From NCBI GenBank assembly GCA_039583875.1, contig CM077153.1, positions 115,006,568 to 115,070,567 on the forward strand: a stretch of DNA of 64,000 nt, given 5' to 3'. The stretch comes from Platanthera guangdongensis (Eukaryota > Streptophyta > Magnoliopsida > Asparagales > Orchidaceae). The notes beneath the pieces were generated by a model. It was given only the letters and a program-made list of their open reading frames with translations, ran no database searches and was not told the DNA's origin. Both the position numbers and the translations under genes were made by a program. Shown piece by piece: positions 53,954-62,786 of this stretch (position 1 is its first letter; every line of letters starts with the position of its first letter).

Positions 53954-54592
53954 AGGCACCCCCTTTTTCCTTTTTGGTTGTAATGAGCGAGATGCTCTAA
54001 ACTTGTAATTGTATCTTAAGTAAACAGATCGTAAATCCTGCAAATGTTTGTATGTCCTCTTTTTTCTTTTGTTTTGTAAATATGTTATAAGTGTTTTGAG
54101 TAGATATGTATGTAGAGCCTGAATGCCTCTCAAGCATGCTTCCACCGAGGCCCTTAGCCCGTCTAGGGTTGTCTCCCTTAGCGATGGATCGGAGGGAACC
54201 TGTCAAGAAAGCCCAGGGCTTAGACGTCCCATTTCTGCATACTGCCGAGAACCGTCTGCCGGGAACGTCGCGCGTAGGCCTTTTAAGGGGAGACCGTCCC
54301 TCTTTACCTTATGTGAACTGGCCGAGCCTTCTGCCTAGCACTTCCCACTGTCTGACCAAGGATCCTTTGTTAGGAGACTTCCCGTCGGGAAATTCCTTTG
54401 GCAAGATCCCCTTGGCGGAGACCTCCCGACCGAGACCTCCTCTGGCCGAGACCTCTTCCCGGCCGAGACCTCCCCTCGCCCAGACCTCACCTGCCTGAAG
54501 GGATCCTACCTCTCTTTATTCCATGTTCTGGGTGCATTTCTTGCCCCACTCAGAACATCCGAGTCGAAGTGTCTCTCATGCTCAAAAATGTC
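53954..54592. other. Non-coding sequence between the extra gene and the tandem array
   Basis: A+T-rich 3' flank with possible polyadenylation context (TTTTGTAAATATG), then G+C-rich sequence with a short tandem (GGCCGAGACCTC-type, about 5 copies at 54415-54487). No gene recognised. Confidence 0.5.
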
Positions 54593-56150
54593 TCTCCCAC
54601 AGGCAAGCCTCCGTACCTGCCAGCTAGATGAGAGCCTGCGCAGCGGGTCTACCTGGGGCCGATCCTAGCTTGGGGTGTCGATGGAGTTTCCACAAACAAG
54701 ACCTATCCCACACAGGCGAGCCTTTGGACCTGCCAGCTAGATGAGAGCCTGCACAATGGGTCTACCTGGGACCGAGCCCAGGTCGGGGTGTCGATGAAGT
54801 TTTCACAAACAAGACATATCCCCTGCAGGCGAGCCTTCAGACTTGCCAGCTAGATGAGAGCCTTAGCAGTGGGTCTACCATGGGCAGATCCTAGCTCGGG
54901 GTGTCAATGAAGTTTCCACAAACAAGACTTATCCCCCACAGGCGAGCCTTCGGACCTGCCAGCTAGATGAGAGCCTGCGCAGCGGGTCTACCTGGGGCTG
55001 AGCCTAGCTCGGAGTGTCGATGAAGTTTCCACAAACAAGACCTATCCCCCACAGGCGAGCCTTCGGACCTGCCAGCCAGATGAGAGCCTGCGCAGCTGGT
55101 CTACCTAGGGCCAAGCCTAGCTCGGGGTGTCGATAAAGTTTCCACAAGCAAGACCTATCCCCCACAAGCGAGCCTTCGGACCTGCCAGCTAGATGAGAGC
55201 CTGTGCAGCGGGTCTACCTGGGGCCGAGCCTAGCTCGGGGTGTCGATGAAGTTTTCACAAATAACACCTATCCCCCACAGGCGAGCCTTCGGACCTGCCA
55301 GCTAGATGAGAGCCTGTGCAGCTGGTCTACTTGGGGCCGAGACTAGCTCGGGGTGTCGATGAAGTTTCCCCAAACAAGACCTATCCCCCACAGGCGAGCC
55401 TTCGGACCTGCCAGCTAGATGAGAGCCTGCGCAGCGGGTCTACCTGGGGCCGAGCCTAGCTCGGGGTGTTGATGTAGTTTCCACAAACAAGACCTATCCC
55501 CTACAGGAGAGCCTTCAGACCTGCCAGTTAGATGAGAGCCTGTGTAGCGGGTGTACCTGGGGCCGAGCCTAGCTCGGGGTGTCGATAAAATTTCCACAAA
55601 CAAGACCTATCCCCCACAGGCGAGCCTTCGGACCTGCCAGCTAGATGAGAGCCTGCGCAGCGGGTCTACCTGGGGCCGAGCCTAGCTCGGGGTGTCGATG
55701 AAGTTTCCACAAAAAAGACCTATCCCCCACAGGCAAGCCTTCAGACCTGCCAGCTAGATGAGAGCCTGCGCAGCGGGTCTACCTGGGGCCGAGCCTAGCT
55801 CGGGTTGTCGATGAAGTTTCCACAAGCAAGGCCTATCCCCCACAGGCGAGCCTTCGGTCCTGCCAGCTAGATGAGAGCCTGCGCAGCGGGTCTACCTGGG
55901 GCCGAGCCTAGCTCGGGGTGTTGATGAAGTTTTCACAAACAAGACCTATCCCCCACAGGCGAGCCTTCAGACCTACCAGCTAGATGAGATCCTGTGCAGC
56001 GGGTCTACCTGGGGTCGAGCCTAGCTCGGGGTGTCGATGAAGTTTCCACAAACAAGACCTATCCCCCATAGGCGAGCCTTTGGACCTGCCAGCTAGATGA
56101 GAGCTTGCGCAGCGGGTCTACCTGGGGCCGAGCCTAGCTCGGGGTGTTGC
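54593..56150. repeat. 113-bp tandem array, about 14 copies
   Basis: Units contain CCACAGGCGAGCCTTCGGAC, CAGCTAGATGAGAGCCTG, GGGTCTACCTGGGGCCGAG and GGGGTGTCGATGAAGTTTCC. The anchor AGATGAGAGCCTG recurs every 112-114 bp from about 54628 to 56096 (14 times). Copies are about 90% or more alike. Similar arrays are known between pol and the 3' LTR of Tat elements and can seed satellites. Confidence 0.93.
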
Positions 56151-56297
56151 AAAACACATAATTACATCCTATCATAAGAGCTTCACAATAGGCAAGAGGA
56201 AAACAAGTTAATTGATGTAGTATAACAAGTTTGATTTTGGATACATAATTACACCTTCCCCCTCTCATGTGTAGAAGCGTTTTAGGTCATCGACACT

Positions 56298-56611
56298 CTA
56301 GGTGTGGCTTAAGGTCCTCCCCTCCACGTCCTGGAGGTAGTAACCTCCTGTTCCAAGGACCTCCTTCACTATGTAAGGCCCTTCCCAGTTCGGGTTGAGC
56401 TTGCCCACGGTGGCCGACCTTCTTGTCGTGTCAACCTTTTTCAGCACCAGATCTCCTTCGGCGAACTGCTTGACCCTGATATGATTATCGAAATACTTGG
56501 ACATCCGCCGCTTGATCTCTTCTTGCCTGATGGCTGCTACGTCCTGCAACTCTTCCACCATATCTAGCGAGAGGCGTAACCCCTCCTCGTTCTCCAACTT
56601 CCAAGTCTCAT
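56298..56611 (-). CDS. Tat integrase C-terminus (partial)
   Basis: Open from the LTR C junction to a stop at 56298. Reads W-K-L-E-N-E-E-G-L-R-L, I-R-Q-E-E-I-K-R-R-M-S-K-Y and the GPY-type block K-L-N-P-N-W-E-G-P-Y-I-V-K-E-V-L with Y-Y-L-Q-D. This C-terminal region binds DNA non-specifically. The core and everything upstream are cut off by LTR C. Confidence 0.85.
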
Positions 56612-56781
56612 TGATGAATTATAAATATACGCATATTTTAGTACTTTATTTATATCATTTTAGTTCTTATTCATAATTTTTAGTTATTTTTTGTTTATAA
56701 ATATGTCTCTTTTTGTAAATATTTTTGTAACCTAACTTAATTTTGATTTCTGAAATTTTTCAGGAAATTGTCAAAAATTGA

Positions 56782-57505
56782 CATGTCACGCCCGTGTCAT
56801 ATAGGTCACGCCCGTGACCAGGCCGTGATTCGTCAAACCCATGGAATCAGCAATTTTAAAAGAGAAATTTTCGTTCGACGATTTCTGATCGACGATTTCA
56901 GCTCGCCAAATTCCGATAGACAATTTTAGCTCGACTTTCTGCTCCACGATCGTCGACACCTCCGCGACACGCCCAGAGTCACCCCCGTGACCTAGGGCGT
57001 GACTCATCTTCCCGCTTGACGAAATTCCGCTCGACAAACTCGCGCTCAACGATTTCAACTCGATGATCGTCGACTCTGCGCCACGCCTAGCGTCACGCTC
57101 GTGACCTAGGGCGTGACCCCTCTTCCCGCTCGATGAAATTCTGCTCGATGATTTCCGCTCGACAAACTCGCGCTCGACGATTCTCCACCAGCTCGACGAT
57201 TTTTCAACTCGACACTTTCCGCTCGACGTTTGTCGAGTGTCGACACCAACCGACATGCCTAGAGTCACACCGTGACCTAGGGCGTGACTTCCTCCACCTG
57301 GCCGACAAGACCCGCGAGACGACTTTTGACGCACCGCGCCCAGATCCACCTCCACGACACGCCCAGCGTCACGCCCATGACCTAGGGCGTGACCACTGCG
57401 TGACCGACACGTGTCCAGCCCGAAGTCCACTTTCCCGTCAAATCGCCAGCCGCATTTTGTACAGTGCTGACACGCCCCCTACACGCCCATGTTAGGGGGC
57501 GTGTT
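56782..57505. repeat. Mixed CACGCCCGTGAC and GCTCGACGA array in LTR C
   Basis: Two interleaved vocabularies: TCACGCCCGTGACC-type words (56785, 56806, 56976, 57090, 57250, 57370 and others) and GCTCGACGATTT-type words (56875-56945, 57015-57070, 57140-57235). About 25 words in 720 bp, ending just before the TATA box. A long minus-strand frame here is a by-product of the repeats. Confidence 0.85.
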
Positions 57506-57524
57506 CATCAAATTTGTTTTTGTC

Positions 57525-57531
57525 TATAAAT
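57525..57531 (+). promoter_or_regulatory. TATA box of LTR C
   Basis: TTGTCTATAAATTCAAG, 15-20 bp after the end of the motif array. Confidence 0.6.
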
Positions 57532-59604
57532 TCAAGTTCTCTGCTTGAGTTCTTGTTCTACTTTTTGGATCCATTTTGCTAAGGTGTTATGCTATTTAGA
57601 TGATTCCTAGGGTTATGTAAGGGATTTTCTCCCCCTCTCCTTAGTTTTTATTTTTATCTTTCCATGTAACCTTCCTTTTTAGTTAATAAAATGTGTTGTT
57701 TTCTCCCTTTATATGGTTTTGGATTTCATCTAAACACTACTCTTATGCAATATTATTTCATTTTGTTTTAACTTCTTTTTCGTTCTTTTGAAATGGGTAT
57801 GTGTGTGTATGAGTGTAAATGTTACTTTTATGTTTTCATAATTTTGTTACTTAGACTTGTTTAGATTAGGATTTTCATAGCTTTATTTGCATTCCTATAA
57901 ATCCATAAAAATTATTTCAAGGTGATTTTCATTTCTTTTCACTTAGGTTTTACTTTTTAGGTTGTAAAACCTTTTCGTTCTTTTAGCTTTATTTTCACTT
58001 TTTAATCACTTTTACGGAGTTATAGGAATGATTATATAGTCGTTTTAATTTTTCGTGCACTTCGATTTTTCGTTTAACTTTTGCTCCATTTATTTTTCTC
58101 TTTTTATTTTTCTGTCTTCATTTTAATCATTTCTACCGCATTCTAGCGGTAGAAATGTATTTATTTTAATTTTTCGAGTACTTCTATTTTGCGTTTATTT
58201 GAAAAACTTTTCGCTCGTTTAATTTTTATTATAACTTTCTATGCATTTCTACCGCATTCTAGTGGTAGAAATGTAGTTGTTTTATTTTTAGATAACTTAG
58301 TTTTTCTCATTTTTTTTGTATGCGCATTTATTTCCGTCAACTCGTTAAGAGTTAAATGGAGCATTGTTTTACTTTCTTCAAGATGAGTGTGTGGAGTGTG
58401 TTTAATTTTCTGTCGAGTGTGTGCATGTGTTTTACATTATGTAGAGTGTGTGCGTGTGTTGCATTTATTTAGTCTTACTCATTTGAGTAGGACCCGCTTT
58501 CTTTCTCCCGCCCACGCATTTGCGCCAGGATTCACATTTTACTGCTTTCATTTAAGTCCTACTTGTTTGAGTAGGACTTTCAATTTTCAGCTTTCCTTTA
58601 CTGCTTTCATTTTACTGCTTTCACTTTCCTGCTTTCTTTATCGCTTTCTTTATTGCTTTCCTCGCAAACTGTCCCCATTCCGAGGAGTGGATAACTGTTC
58701 TTAGCCCTCAGTATCGAAGAGCATTGCGACAGATAAAATAGCTTAAAAAAATTAAAGGTCCCTTCTTTCTAATTAATTAAAATTACTTAAGGTTTGCATG
58801 GTGTTTACGACGCGTAGGACCACATAATCGATGTGTGGGCCCTATTTCCGTAGTCCATATGCTAGCTTGCCGAGAGGCCGTGCATATGGACCGATCACCC
58901 CTTGGTAAAGAGAGTTCCGCACTAACCCTCGAGAGAGGAGGCGGGCCAACTCTACCGGATTGGGTTCCCCACCCAATAGCGGGGTTCTTAGCGTAATGCG
59001 GGCGTTAAGAGGAATCCTTCGTCGGACTAACGTTCGGTCAAATAGTCTTAGCGTTCAGGTGAGCGATAGCCCTATAGCAAGGTGAGCTCATTCTAGTGAA
59101 ACCTCCACGGCCAAGTCTCCGCCCTAATAAATTAGAAATTTAGGATCTCTTTTTATTTAAAGTATATTTTAGTTCTAATTCTATTCGGTGCCATCGAGTT
59201 AAGCTCTTCATCGGCTCCACCTTATTGCTTTCTTTTTATGCTTTTATTTTCTGCCTTTTGCTTATATATATTACCCGACAAGTAATTATCGGTAAAATAA
59301 TAGTCCCCTCTAGGGAAGAGTAGAAATAATCGAACTGACCCCAAGAACAATACGATCTCGATATTCCACCCGGAATATCTTGTACTACTCACGATAGGTG
59401 CACTTGCCTCCTTTCATTAAAACTCGATCACATCTTTTTATATCCAAATAAATAAATACGCGCGCCCCGTTTTCTTAAATAAAAACCAATCCGCTTTTCT
59501 AATTAAATAAACTGCCCAGGGCGTCGCGTGAATCCTCACCTATTTTTGGAGTTTTAACCGCATTAAGTTTCCGGACTTGATGCAAAAAATAGCAATCAAG
59601 TTTT

Positions 59605-59622
59605 TGGCATCGTTGCCGGGGA
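59605..59622 (+). other. Primer-binding site after LTR C
   Basis: TGGCATCGTTGCCGGGGA, six bases after the LTR; TGGCATCGTTGCCGGGG/TGGCGCCGTTGCCGGGG forms are used by Athila. It points right, opposite to the pol that follows. Confidence 0.8.
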
Positions 59623-59753
59623 AGTCCATTAGAAAACCTGCATTTATTAGAAAAAGCAGCAAAGATAATAAGGAAAGAGCGAAAAATATAAGCGAGGGGT
59701 GCCTCCCAGGAGCGCTTTGTTTATAGTCGTGTAGCTTGTCTATTTTGGCGGAG

Positions 59754-60682
59754 TTATAGATCGAGGAGGGTTATGGTTTCGTAATGCTCGATCACTGGGT
59801 CGCCCGCTATGTATAACTTTAGCCGATGACCGTTTACTTTAAACGAACCTCTTTCCGGGTGGGAGATGAGTACGATCTCATATGGAAAGACTTCTTCAAC
59901 TAAGAAGGTACCGGACCATCTAGATTTTAGTTTACCCGGAAAAAGCTTAAGACGTGAATTATAAAGAAGGACAAGATCGCCCGGAGAAAATATTTTTGGG
60001 GACTTTAAATTTCGATCGTGATATAACTTAGAGTGCTCCTTATAGAATTTATTGCTCTTGTAAGCGTTCGCACGCCATTCATCGAGCTCGTTTAGTTGCA
60101 GTTTTTTATTCTGAGCGGCTAAGTTGGCATCGAGGTTTAAGAGTTTTAAAGCCCAAAGAGCGTGATGCTCTAGTTCTACGGGTAAATGGCATGATTTGCC
60201 ATAGACTAACCAGAACGGCATACAACCAATTACGGTTTTGTATGCCGTCCGATACGACCACAACGCATCGTCGAGTTTAACAGACCAATCTTTCCTATTT
60301 AGTGAAACGGTTTTTTCTAAAATTCGTTTAATCTCTCGATTTACTACCTCAACTTGGCCACTTGTTTGCGGGTGGTAGGGGTGGCAAGCTTGTGCGTGAC
60401 TCCCTATTTTGCTAACGTCTTAGTCATAAGAGAGTTACAGAAATGTGTTCCCTTATCACTAACAAATGCGCGAGGCGTGCCAAAGCGAGAAAATAGTCTT
60501 TTAAGAAATGTAACGACGACTCGTGCATTGTTGGTAGGGAGAGCTTATGCTTCTGCCCACCTTGATACGTAGTTGACCGCCACTAAAATATACATATTTT
60601 TGAAAGACGGAGCTAGGGGGCCAACAAAATCTATGCCCCATAAATCGAAGACTTCGCATTCTAAAAACATGTTTTGGGGCAT
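59754..60682 (-). pseudogene. Element D integrase core and C-terminus
   Basis: Core: [11 protein letters not shown] with the first Asp, V-S-D-K-G-T-H-F with the second; stops follow near 60360-60290. The C-terminal 169 codons (60263-59754) are open: [20 protein letters not shown] and [13 protein letters not shown], ending in K-V-N-G-H-R-L-K, an Athila hallmark. Confidence 0.87.
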
Positions 60683-61713
60683 CTAGTCACGACGAGAGAT
60701 GTTACCCGACCGCTGACAGCTATCGCATGCGCGCACAAAAGTATGCACGTATTTGAAGAGAGTGGGCCAAAAGTAGCCCGCCTCAAGCGTTTTCTGAGCG
60801 GTCCGGTTGGCTTGATAATGCCCACCGGCTGGACCCTCGTGGTAGTGCTTAAGAATTTGCAAGCACTCCACACCCGCAACGCATCTTCGGACCACTTGGT
60901 CCGCGCAGATACGAAAAAGAAATGGGTCCTCCCAAAAGAAATTTTTCAAGTCAGAAAAGAATTTCTTCTTTTGATGACTTGAAAACTCTTTAGGAAGCAC
61001 CCGTGCTACTAAGTAATTTACAAAGTCTGCGAACCAAGGCGAAGATGACGAAGAATTATGAATGGCAAGGAGGCGTTCCTCAGGGAATCTGTCATTTATT
61101 TCAGATTCGACGAGCGCTTCCGCACCCGGATTTTCTAAACGGGAGAGGTGGTCTGCCGCTAGATTTTTCGCTCCCCGCTTATCTCGGATCTCCAAATCAA
61201 ACTCTTGTAGGAGGAGAATCCATCGAAGAAGGCGGGGCTTCGCATCATTTTTAGCTAATAAATATTTAAGGGCGGAGTGATCGGTAAATACGATAACTTT
61301 AGATAGCGTTATATACGAGCGAAACTTATCAAAAGCGAAAACAACGGCTACGAGTTCCTTTTCCATTGTCGTGTAATTTATTTGTGTGGAAGTGAGCATC
61401 TTGCTAGCGTAATAAATTGGATGAAAATGTATTTCTACGCGTTGGCCAAGAACGACACCTAAGGCAATATCACTAGCATCGCACATAATTTCGAACTGAA
61501 GGGACCAATTAGGGGCTACTAAAATTGGTGAAGTGATAAGTTTTTGTTTTATTAAATTAAAGGCGGACTCGCTTTCGCTACTAAAGATGAAACGTGATTC
61601 CTTTTCTAAGAGGTGAGTAAGCGGCTTTGTTATTTTTGAAAAATCTTGAATAAATCGTCGGTAAAAGCCCGCATGGCCTAAAAAACTCGTAATATAGATT
61701 TTACGTTTGTTGG
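60683..61713 (-). CDS. Element D RNase H and integrase zinc domain
   Basis: Frame of 267 codons from 61486, extending upstream in frame through the RT connection ([14 protein letters not shown]). Has M-C-D-A-S-D (Asp), [10 protein letters not shown] (Glu), [10 protein letters not shown] (Asp), A-A-D-H-L-S-R-L, then the H-E-G-P-A-G-G-H-Y and C-D-S-C-Q-R zinc ligands. All ligands and catalytic residues that I can check are kept. A stop at 60683 and a frameshift near 61713 separate it from its neighbours. Confidence 0.88.
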
Positions 61714-62730
61714 TTACGGTAGTTTTTCTATGATTTCTATCTTGGCCTTATCCACCTCCATCCCCTTAGACGAAATCATATGGCCGAGGACCAAACCTCC
61801 TCGAACCATAAAGTTACATTTTTCCCAATTTAATACAATGCTTGTGTCCTCGCACCGTTGAAGGACACGATCTAAATTGTGAAGGCAATCGGAAAAAGAG
61901 CGTCCGAAAAAAGAAAAGTCATCAATAAAGACTTCCATAATGTCTTCTACTAGCTCGCCAAAGATCGCTAGCATACATCTTTGGAATGTAGTCGGCGCAT
62001 TGCAGAGTCCAAATGGCATTCTTCGATATGCGAAGGTGCCAAAAGGGCAAGTAAAAGTTGTTTTCTCTTGATCATCGGGGGAAATGGGGATTTGGAAAAA
62101 CCCCGATAAACCATCAAGAAAACAATAATATGGATGACCGGATAAACGCTCTAAAATCTGGTCCAGAAAAGGTAGAGGGAAATGGTCCTTGAGGGTGGCA
62201 TCATTAAGTTTTCTATAATCGATGCACACTCGCCAACCCGTAATAGTACGAGTTGGGACGAGCTCGTTATGCTCATTCGCCACTATGGTTAGACCGCCCT
62301 TCGTGGGCACGACATGCACGGGACTAACATGTGCACTGTCCGAAATAGGGTAGATAATCCCTGCATCTAATAACTTAATAATCTCGGCTTTAACGACGTC
62401 TTTCATGTTTGGGTTAAGACGACGTTGCGGCTGAAATGTTTTGCGGCAATTATCGTTAAGAAATATCTTATGAGTGCAAAAGGAGGGGCTAATCCCCTTT
62501 AAGTCAGAGATTTGCCACGCAATTGCGTGACGATGTTTAAATAAAACTTCCAATAAATCGGAAGTCTCCGAATCACTCAAGTCTGAAGAAATAATAACGG
62601 GAAGCGTATCGTCTTTTCCCAAAAAAACATATTTGAGTGAGTCGGGTAAGGGTTTGAGGTCTAGGATGGGCGGTTCTTCTAGGGAGGTTTTAATTCCTAT
62701 GTCTTTCTTATCAATTGGTTCGAAAGGCAA
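61714..62730 (-). CDS. Element D reverse transcriptase
   Basis: An open frame of 338 codons, the longest intact polymerase domain in the window. Residues 64-80 [15 protein letters not shown], 169-177 C-I-D-Y-R-K-L-N-D, 203-208 C-F-L-D-G-L with the first catalytic Asp, and 267-272 V-F-I-D-D-F-S with the other two. Then L-G-H-M-I-S-S-K-G. It would copy element RNA into DNA. The frame is shifted by one relative to both gag-protease upstream and RNase H downstream. Confidence 0.92.
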   Translation of the reverse strand: MPFEPIDKKDIGIKTSLEEPPILDLKPLPDSLKYVFLGKDDTLPVIISSDLSDSETSDLLEVLFKHRHAIAWQISDLKGISPSFCTHKIFLNDNCRKTFQPQRRLNPNMKDVVKAEIIKLLDAGIIYPISDSAHVSPVHVVPTKGGLTIVANEHNELVPTRTITGWRVCIDYRKLNDATLKDHFPLPFLDQILERLSGHPYYCFLDGLSGFFQIPISPDDQEKTTFTCPFGTFAYRRMPFGLCNAPTTFQRCMLAIFGELVEDIMEVFIDDFSFFGRSFSDCLHNLDRVLQRCEDTSIVLNWEKCNFMVRGGLVLGHMISSKGMEVDKAKIEIIEKLP

Positions 62731-62786
62731 GTCTATAGAGGTATCTTCATCGCATTTAAAATTTTCGAGCGCATAAATATCGTCAT

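Larger units (their letters stand above)
53025..56611 (-). mobile_element. Tat-lineage gypsy fragment with antisense extra gene
   Basis: On the minus strand: integrase C-terminus (56611-56298), a 113-bp tandem array, then an extra gene on the opposite (plus) strand. Extra genes between pol and the 3' LTR, sometimes antisense, are a known trait of Tat elements. Both ends are cut: by S3b on the left and by LTR C on the right. No LTR of this element is in view. Confidence 0.75.
56612..59598 (+). repeat. Athila-related LTR (LTR C), plus orientation
   Basis: 2987 bp, from TGATGAATTATAAATATACGC to AATAGCAATCA. Its order of parts is that of LTRs A and B read on the minus strand (CACGCCCGTGAC array, TATA box, T-rich part, CCGAGAGGCCGTGCATATGG, GGTGAGCTCATT), but identity is moderate, so it is a related family. 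A TG-rich patch near 58384-58465 stands where A and B have their CA repeats. It is followed by a primer site, so it is a 5' LTR. Confidence 0.85.

Noticed and set aside
56786..57430. 214-codon minus frame with repeated H-A-L-G-H
   Set aside because: It is the U3 word array of LTR C read on the opposite strand.
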